From assembly GCF_002742335.1 (NCBI RefSeq), contig NZ_MDGR01000007.1, forward strand, positions 1,864,501 to 1,928,500: 64,000 nucleotides of DNA, written 5' to 3'. Below the pieces are notes generated by a model. That model saw only the letters and a program-made list of their open reading frames with translations. It was not told where the DNA came from and searched no databases. Origin of the DNA: Reichenbachiella sp. 5M10 (GTDB taxonomy: Bacteria; Bacteroidota; Bacteroidia; Cytophagales; Cyclobacteriaceae). The translations under genes were made by a program, and so were the position numbers. This document shows, piece by piece, positions 43,855-53,163 of this stretch (position 1 is its first letter; each line of letters begins with the position of its first letter).

Positions 43855-46800
43855 ATGGTCACAATGTACAAACACTCCACCCTGTGTAAAATTAAGTTCT
43901 TTGATTACCTACGTCGTTTTCTCTTGATGCTCGCCATCCTGTCGATGGTCTCAGTATCCTATGCCCAAAATCAAGCACCAGTATTCACCTCCACGCCTGT
44001 GGTTACGGTAGATGACAATGTAGCATATTCATACACTGCCTATACTTCTGATTCTGACCGTGATAGGGTAACAGTAACTGCTACAACTAAACCCAGTTGG
44101 TTAACCTTAACCAATATTGATGCTGAGGTCACCACCTTTGCAGGCTCAGGTAGTTCAGGAAGCGAAGATGGTCACGGCACTAGCGCCAGTTTTAATAACC
44201 CTTCTGGAATAGCAATAGACGCATCAGGAAATATTTACGTCGCTAATGCCAATACAATAAGAAAAATAAGCCCCAGCGGTGATGTCACCACACTAGCAGG
44301 CTCAGCAGTTGCTGGAGATACCGATGGCAATGGTGTAAACGCTACGTTTAACCTTCCAAAGGGGCTAGCCATAGATGCCGCAGGTAATGTATATGTAGCA
44401 GACACATATAGTTTCAAAATCAGAAAAATAAGCACTAGTGGAGACGTAACTACATTAGCAGGATCAGGAAATGTGGCGAGTATTGACGGTAATGGAGCCA
44501 ATGCTAGTTTCAATTATCCATTTGCATTAGCTGTAGACGCTACAGGCAATGTGTACGTAGCGGATGGTGGTAGTCAAAAAATACGTAAGATCACCCCAGA
44601 CGGAGAGGTAACGACTTTTGCAGGCTCTGGAGACAATGAAAATGTTGATGGCAATGGACTGAATGCTAGTTTTATAAGTCCCCGTGGATTGACCATAGAC
44701 GCTGCTGGCAACCTATATGTAACAAGTTTTTATGGTCATGCGGTGCGTAAGATAACGCCCGATCGTGACGTGACTACACTAGCAGGATCAGGAACTGCAG
44801 GCAATACAGATGACAATGGAACCAGTGCAAGCTTTAATGAGCCAGCAGGAATTGCTGTGGACGGTTCGGGTAATTTATATGTGGCTGACAACAGAAACCA
44901 TAAAATACGCAAGATCAGCACCGATGGTGATGTAACGACCTTGGCAGGCTCAGGAAACCCCGGCAGTACGGATGAGAATGGCACGAGTGCTAGTTTTAAT
45001 AATCCTATTGGAGTAGCCGTAGATGCTGCTGGCTCTGTGTATGTGGCTGATCAAGTCAATCATAAAATACGGAAGATATCTAAGTATTATGAACTTTCTG
45101 GTTCTGCAACAGATCAACTAGGTGATCACAATGTAACACTTACTGCTAGTGACGGTAAGGGAGGAACAGCGACACAGTCTTTTGTACTAAAAGTGGCTAA
45201 AGGTAGAGCTATCGGTACGGGCAATATTCTGTACGTCGACAAAAACGTAAGTGGTGGTGATGAAAGAGGTAGTTCGTGGATCAATGCCGTTCCTGAATTG
45301 GCCGATGCGCTCGTATGGGCCAAAGACAACTACGATGATACTTGGGCTACTACCCCATTAAAAATATATGTGGCCAAAGGTACTTATAAGCCCCTGTACA
45401 GTCCTGAGGATGGAGACAACTTCGGTACCGACCAAGGGCGTAACAATAGCTTCTCTATGGTCAAAAATGTCCAGTTGTATGGCGGTTTTGATCCAGCAAA
45501 CGGAATTGAAGACTTAACTGACACACGTATCCTCCCCTCCTCTGACGAAGCAGTAGGGACAATATTGAGTGGTGATATTGGGACTGCAGATGATGCTACC
45601 GACAACACCTACAACGTACTCGTGAGTGCCGGAGATGTAGGTACCGCTAGCCTAGATGGGTTTAGCATCACGGATGGATATGCCAATGATTACTCTGACA
45701 TTTATGTCAATGGTAAGCAGATATTCAAATGCTCTGGTGCAGGAGTCTACAACTCGGTCTCTTCACCCACTTATAAACATGTAACACTACACAACAACAG
45801 CTGTACAGAATCTGGTGGAGGGATGTTTAGTTACATGTCTTCACCAGCTCTTCAATTGGTTATTCTAAAAAACAACCAAGCCAAAGATGGCGGGGGAATA
45901 ACAAACCAAGAGAGTTCTTCTCCTACGCTTTTGAATGTCTCCATTCAAAGCAACAATGCGAGTGAAAATGGTAGCGGAATGTACAATGTAGATGAATCTG
46001 AACCTACGCTTACCAATGTTTCTATTGTAGGCAATGAGGCTTCTGTTAGCAGTGAGGAAGTACCCAGTTGTGTATCTCAAAACTCCTCTCTCACGCTAAA
46101 CAACTGCATCATTTGGGATGTGGTCACTGGAGATTACACAGCTCAGAACAGCCTAATCAAAGGAACTAGCGATACCTCTAATGGTAACCTAGATGCTACT
46201 GACTTGACTGATACGGACATCTTTACTGATCCTGCCAACGGGGACTATAGTCTTAAAAGCACCAGTATAGCCGTAAACTCAGGAAGCAATACCTTATACA
46301 CCGACGCTGGTGGGGACTTAGCCAATGATGTGGACATAGCAGGAAACGCACGTCTCTATGATGGCATACCTAGTACAGATATCATTGATATGGGAGCTTA
46401 TGAATACCTCGACAACATCGACCCTGTCTTCACCTCTACAACTACAGCCAGTTTCATAGAGAACGAAACAGGTACAGCCTACACCGTGACTGCTACTGAT
46501 GCAAACACGATTACCTATAGTCTCGGTTCTGGCAATGACGAAGCACTATTCGATATAGTAGGTAGCACGGGAGTTGTAACCTTCAAGGCTGCTCCTGACT
46601 TTGAGAGCCCTGCGGATGCAGATGAGGACAATGCTTATCTCATCAACGTGATTGCGAGTGATGGAGTGAATGCCGCAAACCAAAACGTAACCATCACTGT
46701 CACTGATGTGGATGATACCGATCCTGAATTCACTTCAGCTACTGCTGTCAACTTTGCAGAGAATGAAACAGGTACAGCCTACACCGTGACTGCCACTGAT

Positions 46801-48495
46801 GCAAACACGGTTACCTATAGCCTTGGCTCAGGTAATGACGAAGCACTATTCGATATAGTAAGTAGCACGGGAGTTGTAACCTTTAAGACTGCTCCTGACT
46901 TTGAGAGCCCTGCGGATACAGATGAGGACAATGCTTATGTCATCAATGTAATTGCGAGTGATGGAGTGAATACCGTAAACCAAAACGTGACCATCACTGT
47001 CACTGATGTGGATGATACCGATCCTGTATTCACTTCAGTTACTGCTGTCAACTTTGCAGAGAATGAAACAGGTACAGCCTACACCGTGACTGCTACTGAT
47101 GCAAACACGGTTACCTATAGCCTCGGTTCTGGTAATGACGAAGCACTATTCGATATAGTAGGTAGCACCGGAGTTGTAACCTTTAAGACTGCTCCTGACT
47201 TTGAGAACCCTGCGGATGCGGATGAGGACAATGCCTATCTCATCAACGTGATTGCGAGTGATGGAGTGAATACAGTAAACCAGAACGTGACCATTACTGT
47301 CACTGATGTGGATGATACCGAGCCTGTATTCAGTTCAACCACTGCTGTCAACTTTGCGGAGAATGAAACAGGTACAGCCTACACAGTGACTGCTACTGAT
47401 GCAAACACGATTACCTATTGCCTCGGTTCTGGCAATGACGAATCCATATTTAATATAATTTCAACTTCAGGGGTAGTCACTTTCAAGGCTGCTCCTGACT
47501 TTGAGAGCCCTGCGGATACAGATGAGGACAATGCTTATGTCATCAATGTAATTGCGAGTGATGGAGTGAATACCGTAAACCAAAACGTAACCATTACTGT
47601 CACCGATGTGGATGATACCAATCCTGTATTCACCTCTGTAACTACAGCCAGTTTCATAGAGAATGAAACAGGTACCGCTTACACCGTGACTGCCACTGAT
47701 GCGAACACGATTACCTATAGCCTTGGCTCGGGTAATGACGAATCCATATTTAATATAATTTCAACTTCAGGGGTAGTCACTTTCAAGACTGCTCCTGACT
47801 TTGAGAGCCCTGCGGATACGGATGAAGACAATGACTATGTCATCAACGTTATTGCGAGTGATGGAGGGAATACCGTAAACCAGAACGTGACCATCACTGT
47901 CACTGATGTGGATGATACCGATCCTGTATTCACCTCTGCAACTACAGCCAGTTTCATAGAGAACGAAACAGGTACAGCCTACACCGTGACTGCCACTGAT
48001 GCGAACACGATTACCTATAGCCTCGGTTCTGGCAATGACGAAGCACTATTCGATATAGTAGGTAGCACGGGAGTTGTAACCTTTAAGACTGCTCCTAACT
48101 TTGAGAGCCCTGCGGATACGGATGCGGACAATGACTATGTCATCAACGTGATTGCGAGTGATGGAGTGAATACCGTAAACCAAAACGTGACCATCACTGT
48201 CACTGATGTGGATGATGTAATTACAGCAACGGACAGCTACGAACACGCACTCAACGATATTAGTTTGTACCCTAACCCTACTCATGATCAGCTAAACATA
48301 GACTTGTCCAACTATCAAAATAGCAACCTCTCGGTACGTATCACGAATGTATCGGGTGCACAATACTTTCTCAGAGAAAACATCGCTACGCAACGCTTGC
48401 TCGTCAATGTAGAGAAGTATCCTTCGGGCGTTTACTTAGTCATACTACAAACGGCTAATCATATGGTGACAAAGCGTGTGATTATTGCGCCATAA
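43855..48495 (+). CDS. Giant T9SS-sorted surface protein: NHL, beta-helix-like and cadherin-like repeats
   Basis: 1546 aa, secreted. Signal peptide (cleavage after VSYAQ). About six NHL-type propeller repeats (about 95-405, each with DVTTLAGSG...NG-ASFN-P-G-AVDA-GN-YVAD---KIRKI). A putative Ig-like segment (about 410-450), a right-handed beta-helix-like region (about 460-850), six near-identical 100-residue cadherin-like domains (about 857-1456, each with FIENETGTAYTVTATDAN and NVTITVTDVDD Ca-binding-type motifs), and a T9SS C-terminal domain (YPNPTHDQLNID to the end). Likely a Ca-dependent adhesin or matrix protein. A strong terminator follows. Confidence 0.9.
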   Translation: MVTMYKHSTLCKIKFFDYLRRFLLMLAILSMVSVSYAQNQAPVFTSTPVVTVDDNVAYSYTAYTSDSDRDRVTVTATTKPSWLTLTNIDAEVTTFAGSGSSGSEDGHGTSASFNNPSGIAIDASGNIYVANANTIRKISPSGDVTTLAGSAVAGDTDGNGVNATFNLPKGLAIDAAGNVYVADTYSFKIRKISTSGDVTTLAGSGNVASIDGNGANASFNYPFALAVDATGNVYVADGGSQKIRKITPDGEVTTFAGSGDNENVDGNGLNASFISPRGLTIDAAGNLYVTSFYGHAVRKITPDRDVTTLAGSGTAGNTDDNGTSASFNEPAGIAVDGSGNLYVADNRNHKIRKISTDGDVTTLAGSGNPGSTDENGTSASFNNPIGVAVDAAGSVYVADQVNHKIRKISKYYELSGSATDQLGDHNVTLTASDGKGGTATQSFVLKVAKGRAIGTGNILYVDKNVSGGDERGSSWINAVPELADALVWAKDNYDDTWATTPLKIYVAKGTYKPLYSPEDGDNFGTDQGRNNSFSMVKNVQLYGGFDPANGIEDLTDTRILPSSDEAVGTILSGDIGTADDATDNTYNVLVSAGDVGTASLDGFSITDGYANDYSDIYVNGKQIFKCSGAGVYNSVSSPTYKHVTLHNNSCTESGGGMFSYMSSPALQLVILKNNQAKDGGGITNQESSSPTLLNVSIQSNNASENGSGMYNVDESEPTLTNVSIVGNEASVSSEEVPSCVSQNSSLTLNNCIIWDVVTGDYTAQNSLIKGTSDTSNGNLDATDLTDTDIFTDPANGDYSLKSTSIAVNSGSNTLYTDAGGDLANDVDIAGNARLYDGIPSTDIIDMGAYEYLDNIDPVFTSTTTASFIENETGTAYTVTATDANTITYSLGSGNDEALFDIVGSTGVVTFKAAPDFESPADADEDNAYLINVIASDGVNAANQNVTITVTDVDDTDPEFTSATAVNFAENETGTAYTVTATDANTVTYSLGSGNDEALFDIVSSTGVVTFKTAPDFESPADTDEDNAYVINVIASDGVNTVNQNVTITVTDVDDTDPVFTSVTAVNFAENETGTAYTVTATDANTVTYSLGSGNDEALFDIVGSTGVVTFKTAPDFENPADADEDNAYLINVIASDGVNTVNQNVTITVTDVDDTEPVFSSTTAVNFAENETGTAYTVTATDANTITYCLGSGNDESIFNIISTSGVVTFKAAPDFESPADTDEDNAYVINVIASDGVNTVNQNVTITVTDVDDTNPVFTSVTTASFIENETGTAYTVTATDANTITYSLGSGNDESIFNIISTSGVVTFKTAPDFESPADTDEDNDYVINVIASDGGNTVNQNVTITVTDVDDTDPVFTSATTASFIENETGTAYTVTATDANTITYSLGSGNDEALFDIVGSTGVVTFKTAPNFESPADTDADNDYVINVIASDGVNTVNQNVTITVTDVDDVITATDSYEHALNDISLYPNPTHDQLNIDLSNYQNSNLSVRITNVSGAQYFLRENIATQRLLVNVEKYPSGVYLVILQTANHMVTKRVIIAP
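46425..48224 (+). repeat. Six tandem 300-bp repeats inside the adhesin gene
   Basis: Six copies of a 300-bp unit, exactly in phase with the 100-aa cadherin-like domain and highly similar at nucleotide level. Two variant modules alternate: copies with EALFDIVGSTG and copies with ESIFNIISTSG; and copies starting TTASFIEN versus TAVNFAEN. The mosaic pattern indicates gene conversion or unequal crossing-over. Copy number is probably variable. Confidence 0.9.
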
Positions 48496-48513
48496 TCGTC
48501 TGCCACTGTTGAG

Positions 48514-48550
48514 AAAAAGGGGAGCTTGAATAATTCAAGCTCCCCTTTTT
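48514..48550. terminator. Strong bidirectional intrinsic terminator
   Basis: Perfect 17-bp palindrome arms (AAAAAGGGGAGCTTGAA and its complement) around a TAA loop, with T-runs on both strands. It ends the adhesin transcript. It also lies beyond the stop of the minus-strand membrane gene (48673) and can serve both. Confidence 0.9.
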
Positions 48551-48672
48551 CTCACTCTATACTTGATCTCAGCTCACGGGCTAGTTAAGAAGACTGAGTC
48601 GTTTATGATGAAAGCGAAGGATTTTTAAAAATAGTCAGGTGTCGTATGCTCCGATAGTATCTAATATGGAAG

Positions 48673-49602
48673 TCACGATGTGAAAATAGAACTAATCTTG
48701 TTCATCACTGTCTGCAGTATACCATATACTACTTCAGAAGAAAAGCCTCCCAACAATGCAAAAATCAATCGATTCATTTCTACATCACCTTCTAGTCCCG
48801 TTTTGTTGATGACGATCACCTCTGACATGATCAACCCGCTCAACATTCCCATGATCAGCATGATCCAATAGTAGGTGGCATCTCCCCTTACCAAAGTAGC
48901 TTCTTTTACTTCTTTGGTTAATTTGGACAACAAGAAGAAAATAGTACCCACACAAGCACCTGAACAAATGAAAATGAGGTTTTTGAGCAATGGCCACCCC
49001 GAATTGTCCAAGATGCCTTTGGATAACACTTCTGAACTTACATCGGCTGACAAACCGATTCCCAATAGGGACCCTATAGCCAGTATGGCAATAAAAATAA
49101 AGTTGCGAACCAAAGGAATAGGACTAAACAGTCCTCTACTTTTAGAACTGCATTGGTCCAAATATAGTATGGATTCAGGCATGGAAGGGTGAATCGCTTC
49201 GCACATTATCCCATGAGCCAGGATGAGCTCATCCAAACTGTTGCTATTGAGGAGCCTAGCAGCCTCCTTGGGGATAGATTTACCTTTGTTCATGATGTGG
49301 GTTGCTATGCAATTGACATCAGTGCGCACCTTATCGTACATAGTGGTTTCGTCTTGATTCCTCCTAGGAGTAGAAACGTTTTCTAGTGGTTTGTCATCAA
49401 CACTGACTGACTCTTGATCGGCGAGAGTGCTTTCTGGTCCCAGGTCCAAGTCAACCTCATCCACTCTCGTAGACGGTATAGACGACACCTCGGCGATGGA
49501 CTCCTCTTTGTTGCTGGGAATTTGTGCTTCTTCTGGGTCATCTACTTGCGTATCATGATCCTGATATACTCTACGATCTTTGATTTTGTCTAGGATATTC
49601 AT
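48673..49602 (-). CDS. Membrane protein with long acidic N-terminal region
   Basis: 309 aa. The first about 150 residues are hydrophilic and disordered-looking (DQDTQ/EE/SVDDKP-type composition) and then helical (YDKVRTDVNCIATHIMNKGKSIPKEAARLL). The C-terminal half has four TM segments (about 185-205, 220-240, 255-275 and 285-300). No recognised domain. It is the last gene of the minus-strand accessory block, 25 bases after the other membrane protein, so the two are probably a pair. Function unknown. Confidence 0.72.
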   Translation of the reverse strand: MNILDKIKDRRVYQDHDTQVDDPEEAQIPSNKEESIAEVSSIPSTRVDEVDLDLGPESTLADQESVSVDDKPLENVSTPRRNQDETTMYDKVRTDVNCIATHIMNKGKSIPKEAARLLNSNSLDELILAHGIMCEAIHPSMPESILYLDQCSSKSRGLFSPIPLVRNFIFIAILAIGSLLGIGLSADVSSEVLSKGILDNSGWPLLKNLIFICSGACVGTIFFLLSKLTKEVKEATLVRGDATYYWIMLIMGMLSGLIMSEVIVINKTGLEGDVEMNRLIFALLGGFSSEVVYGILQTVMNKISSIFTS

Positions 49603-49627
49603 GGTTTTGGTAGTAAGTATGGCTTAA

Positions 49628-50323
49628 TTATAATTTGGTACGGTAATGCACTTCAAAATTTTTGGATATAGAATCATAGTCGTCCGCGGAGAGCTTACCT
49701 ACGCGCTTTCTCTTGGCTATTAGCCGATCACTTTGAGTGATCAGTCGGTCGATCATTTCTCGGGTATCGCTAGAGAAGTTGAACGAGATCTCAGACCAAT
49801 TGCGTCGTAGAATATCTGACTGCATCCACATCAGGTAATTGTTGATATAGACATATTGTCCTGTGAGATCATGTGCACCTATGGTCAGGTAGTCCTCCAT
49901 CGCTTGGAAAACACGAAAGGAATACACTACTTCTATCTGTGCTCGCTTGCTAGGGTCATACGACTGTGGCCATACATCTACATAGTGCGATTCAGGAGTC
50001 ATCGACCGGTACAAAAAATGACTCTCAGGATAAAATTTTGATAGCTCTATTTGTGGCGACAGCCAGTTCCTCTGGATGTTTTCTAAGGTAGTATTGGCCG
50101 CTCTGTTTTCTTCAATCCGTTTGTTAGAATGTGTGGAGAGGATCAAGTTATAAGCTACCAATATCACAGAGATAGCGGTAGGTATACCAATGAGTAACTC
50201 CAATTTTCGATCTTGCTCTGCCTCTAGTCTAGAGATCAAATGGTATCCGACAAAGAGAATAAACAAAGCACCAGCTAGCATAAATTCGGTTCCATACTGA
50301 TATAAGGTTTCTTCAGCATTCAT
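49628..50323 (-). CDS. Two-TM membrane protein with C-terminal soluble domain
   Basis: 231 aa: two TM helices (about 12-30 and 45-65), a short coiled linker (THSNKRIEENRAANTTLENIQRNW) and a helical C-terminal domain of about 145 residues containing RVFQAMEDYLTIGAHD and YLMWMQSDILRRNW. The architecture resembles small membrane proteins that couple a TM pair to a cytoplasmic helical domain, but no family is recognised. A terminator-like hairpin (50379-50402) separates it from the peptidase gene upstream, so it may be expressed from its own promoter. Confidence 0.72.
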   Translation of the reverse strand: MNAEETLYQYGTEFMLAGALFILFVGYHLISRLEAEQDRKLELLIGIPTAISVILVAYNLILSTHSNKRIEENRAANTTLENIQRNWLSPQIELSKFYPESHFLYRSMTPESHYVDVWPQSYDPSKRAQIEVVYSFRVFQAMEDYLTIGAHDLTGQYVYINNYLMWMQSDILRRNWSEISFNFSSDTREMIDRLITQSDRLIAKRKRVGKLSADDYDSISKNFEVHYRTKL

Positions 50324-50378
50324 GGGTGTACGATTGATTAAAGAAAAATTGTGTACGTCAGTGAGTGAAAATTTGATC

Positions 50379-50402
50379 CCCTTAAGCCTTAGGATAAGGG
50401 GA
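50379..50402 (-). terminator. Hairpin after the M35-like gene
   Basis: CCCCTTA and TAAGGGG arms with a 10-base loop, followed on the minus strand by ATCAAATTTT. Probably a moderate intrinsic terminator of the upstream six-gene run. Confidence 0.55.
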
Positions 50403-50419
50403 CCATAATATTTGAGTTA

Positions 50420-50944
50420 TTATGAATTCAAATGATCACCATATAGCTCTAAAATACGCTCCCAGGTCTCTGCATTATTGCGATTCAAAAGACTAGATAG
50501 AACATGAATATCATCACCATAACCATGATCATCAGTACCTCTAACATCATTCCAATGTGTGGCTTCATGTATTAATGTACCTGCTTGCGAATCAACACCT
50601 ATTGGAGAGGCATTCATAAATGTAGTCGTGAGAACTACACGATGATTTGCATCATTCGGATCCACTTCAGCATAATATGGGCGACCTTGTTCGTCTACAC
50701 CATGCGTGTCAAAACGAAAATTATCTCTTTGCAAATTCTGAATTGTATCTCCAATGCGAGTAAACATATTTGCATATGATTCGCGTCGAGAATCAACCAT
50801 TCTAACATTCATATATGTACCAATTAAGCCTACAATTACTTCTTCATTATTGCGTAATGCATTTGAGGCTGTCCGTACGATACTCACGGCATTATCCCTA
50901 GCTTGCCTTGTTACATCCCATTCATTATTTGATAATGGTCTCAT
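50420..50944 (-). CDS. M35/aspzincin-like zinc metallopeptidase
   Basis: 174 aa, soluble, no signal peptide. HEATH (His126, Glu127, His130) followed by the aspzincin GTxDhxYG block (GTDDHGYG, 136-143), where an Asp serves as third zinc ligand; this spacing is diagnostic of the deuterolysin/Lys-endopeptidase class. The upstream part is helical (VSIVRTASNALRNNEEVIVG). Aspzincin domains often act as effectors of polymorphic toxins, but here the domain stands alone without immunity gene or delivery domain. It is AT-richer (43% G+C in one line counted) than many neighbours. Target protein unknown. Confidence 0.85.
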   Translation of the reverse strand: MRPLSNNEWDVTRQARDNAVSIVRTASNALRNNEEVIVGLIGTYMNVRMVDSRRESYANMFTRIGDTIQNLQRDNFRFDTHGVDEQGRPYYAEVDPNDANHRVVLTTTFMNASPIGVDSQAGTLIHEATHWNDVRGTDDHGYGDDIHVLSSLLNRNNAETWERILELYGDHLNS

Positions 50945-51011
50945 TTTATTAAATTTTTAATTATTTACCTACTCTATTCAGTTTTCGGCTTCCCTGTTGT
51001 TTGTACTTCGC

Positions 51012-51584
51012 TTACAATTGATTCGTTAGCTCTATGATTGCGCTGTGCAAATCATTTGACTCCAGTCTGTCCAAAATAGCTTCTACCATATTGAGGATGG
51101 CTGTGGACAACTCTTGTTCACTTACACTATTGCCAGTGAGTCGGCATGAATTGTTAGTAACCATCGCATCTAACGCTATCAGCTTCAGATGATCTACCGT
51201 CACATTCTGTGGTAGCTGGGCATTGTCAATGATAGGACTACCCCGGTGTACAAAATGATTGACATTGGATGTGTCGTACACCTGTAGACTAACTGCAGGC
51301 TCATACTGGAGTTCTACATTATCATGCTGCAGTGTGTTTTCAATTACTCGCCATTGGCTGGTGTCGTAATTTGCAGTAAGGCGTTGTTCGCTAAAACCTA
51401 CATAACGAACTGATTTATACGAGACTAATGTGTCTCCATTGTCGTTTTCATTTCCAGATCTGCGAAGTTCCAAACGTATTCTGACAAATCTTTTGTCAAT
51501 TTCATTCCATAGATAGAAGGAGGAGAACCTCAAGCCATTGTGGCTATCCTCCCTCCTTCTTGGAAGTGTGAACCATTCTTTCAT
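51012..51584 (-). CDS. 190-aa soluble hypothetical protein
   Basis: A positively charged start (MKEWFTLPRRRE), a beta-rich middle (RFVRIRLELRR, LVSYKSVRYVGF, VELQYEPAVSLQVYD) and a helical C-terminus (ELSTAILNMVEAILDRLESNDLHSAIIELTNQL). No signal peptide or TM and no known motif. It lies between a DUF2589-type protein and the zinc peptidase on the same strand. Its leader resembles that of the peptidase gene (see finding on shared leaders). It may be a partner, adaptor or inhibitor of the peptidase; this is inference from position only. Confidence 0.7.
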   Translation of the reverse strand: MKEWFTLPRRREDSHNGLRFSSFYLWNEIDKRFVRIRLELRRSGNENDNGDTLVSYKSVRYVGFSEQRLTANYDTSQWRVIENTLQHDNVELQYEPAVSLQVYDTSNVNHFVHRGSPIIDNAQLPQNVTVDHLKLIALDAMVTNNSCRLTGNSVSEQELSTAILNMVEAILDRLESNDLHSAIIELTNQL

Positions 51585-51652
51585 CTTATTATAGTTTAAG
51601 TTTTGTCCCTACTCTATCTTCGGCTTTTCGGGTATCGCCGTTATGCGCATTG

Positions 51653-52117
51653 TTACACCACACTTTTGACCAGACAGTCGTTGATCCTGAGGAAAGACTC
51701 CGATGGATCTCCTGACTCGAATGTGATCTCTATGTTGGCTTTGGATTGTTCTTTGCCGAAGACGCCTCCGCTCCCACCCATATCTATATCTAGTGTGGCT
51801 TGCATGCCTTCTTTCTCCTTGTTGGCATCCGCTATTTTGATTTTACCAAGGGCAACTTCAAAGTTGACTTTCATTTCCTTGATCTTGATAGCTGATGGAG
51901 GGAGCAAACTCATAAGGGGCACACGAAGGGTCACCATGTTGTCAGGATCATCATCAGGGTCCAACGAGGGCACCTGTAGTTCCTGAATGATTGGTTTTCC
52001 TTCTTCATCAAAATACTTACCTATTTGATGAATGTGCTGCTCTTCTGTTAGTTCCTGAGCACGCAAGACCGCATTGTGTATGGCCTGCAATAAATGATCG
52101 AATCTTTGTTGCGACAT
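51653..52117 (-). CDS. DUF2589-type protein, shorter paralogue
   Basis: 154 aa, cytoplasmic. It shares with the 238-aa neighbour the core pattern L-VPLMSLLPPSAIKIKEMKVNFEVALGKI, the DUF2589 hallmark (VPIL--VPIPNL-V--V-VTFDMEV in the neighbour). The N-terminus is helical (FDHLLQAIHNAVLRAQELTEEQH), and a Gly-rich loop (GGSGGVFG) precedes the last strands. The family is a predicted beta-sandwich of unknown function. Two paralogues in one operon suggest a heteromeric assembly. Confidence 0.78.
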   Translation of the reverse strand: MSQQRFDHLLQAIHNAVLRAQELTEEQHIHQIGKYFDEEGKPIIQELQVPSLDPDDDPDNMVTLRVPLMSLLPPSAIKIKEMKVNFEVALGKIKIADANKEKEGMQATLDIDMGGSGGVFGKEQSKANIEITFESGDPSESFLRINDCLVKSVV

Positions 52118-52127
52118 GTTGATATAG

Positions 52128-52415
52128 TTATGATTTGTCTATCCATTCGGGCTTTCTCTTAAAGCCTATGTGATAAGTGGTTTTTTGCATGTTCATCTGA
52201 TGCTCTCCCATCTGGAAAGTAGCAATCATGACATCTCTTCCTATGATCTTCCCTTTGGGATAGCCCGATAAGTATTGGTTGAGTTTATCGAATTGACTAT
52301 CGTGCTCATTGTCACTAAAGGGTGATTGAGGATTCACTGAGCCGACGATGACTTTGGCGACATAGCGTATGTCATCTAGAGCAAAATGAGACGGAGGCGA
52401 TCCTGGCAAATTCAT
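52128..52415 (-). CDS. 95-aa hypothetical protein between the DUF2589 genes
   Basis: Small soluble protein: a FALDDIRYVAKVIVGSVN strand/helix start, a helical middle and a basic C-terminus (YHIGFKRKPEWIDKS). It starts 3 bases after the stop of the 238-aa DUF2589-type gene and ends 10 bases before the next one, so it belongs to the same transcript. No family recognised; possibly an adaptor of the DUF2589 pair. Confidence 0.72.
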   Translation of the reverse strand: MNLPGSPPSHFALDDIRYVAKVIVGSVNPQSPFSDNEHDSQFDKLNQYLSGYPKGKIIGRDVMIATFQMGEHQMNMQKTTYHIGFKRKPEWIDKS

Positions 52416-52418
52416 GGC

Positions 52419-53135
52419 TTACTTAGTAGTAGTTGAGCTAGACGTAGCGTCATCCTCGATCGGTTTGCTCGTAGAGTCAACTAAGGTTGGCTTGCCTATA
52501 ATCTTGCCATCCTTATCTCTTTCGATTTCTCCGTCTTTCGCCTTGTATTGCTCTATCTGTCTAGGCGCAGCAGCTTGATTCATCATGTCGAGAACCCTCG
52601 CCAGACCTTCGGGCATGCCAAAGTTCTGCGCATTGACATCTACATGATACTTGGCAGATTGATCACTAGATCGGGTATTTTCCTTGGAGGTAGATACCGA
52701 ACCACTGATAGATACACTACCCGATACAGGTCCAAAACCAAACTTGGCAGAAGCTGTCAAAGATGCAGAAGCATCTGTTTGACTTCTTGATGAGCTTGAG
52801 CTTTTCACTTCCATGTCAAATGTGACGTTGACCGTATTGACTTGCAGGTTGGGTATAGGCACGATCGCTAGGATTGGAACCTTTACCTTTACAAGCTCAA
52901 TAGCAGGCTTTCCATCTTGGTCGGTACCTGGTTTTTCGTAGGTAAAATCGACCATACGCGGTGCTCCAGGCACCATTTTGCCGTCAGCCCCTTTTTGCTC
53001 TGGCAAGAACCCCACATCATTGATAAATGATGAAGTGGCTTGCGCCATCAGCACATTGGCATCACATGCCGCTTTGAGTGGGCCGCCTATGAGTGTCTCC
53101 ATAGGCAAACCCTTGAATTGATTTGCAATTTCCAT
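52419..53135 (-). CDS. DUF2589-type protein, longer paralogue
   Basis: 238 aa, cytoplasmic. N-terminal helix with GLPMETLIGGPLKAACDANVLMAQATSSFI, then the beta core VKVPILAIVPIPNLQVNTVNVTFDMEV, a Ser/Thr-rich strand-rich repeat region (SSSSSRSQTDASASLTASAKFGFGPVSGSV broken over 130-170), and MPEGLARVLDMMNQAA before a charged tail. It fits the DUF2589 description, whose function is not known to me. A VDVNAQ segment and the Ser-rich strands suggest a surface for assembly or filament-like packing. Confidence 0.82.
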   Translation of the reverse strand: MEIANQFKGLPMETLIGGPLKAACDANVLMAQATSSFINDVGFLPEQKGADGKMVPGAPRMVDFTYEKPGTDQDGKPAIELVKVKVPILAIVPIPNLQVNTVNVTFDMEVKSSSSSRSQTDASASLTASAKFGFGPVSGSVSISGSVSTSKENTRSSDQSAKYHVDVNAQNFGMPEGLARVLDMMNQAAAPRQIEQYKAKDGEIERDKDGKIIGKPTLVDSTSKPIEDDATSSSTTTK

Positions 53136-53163
53136 ATAACAATAAATTAATTTGGTTACGATG

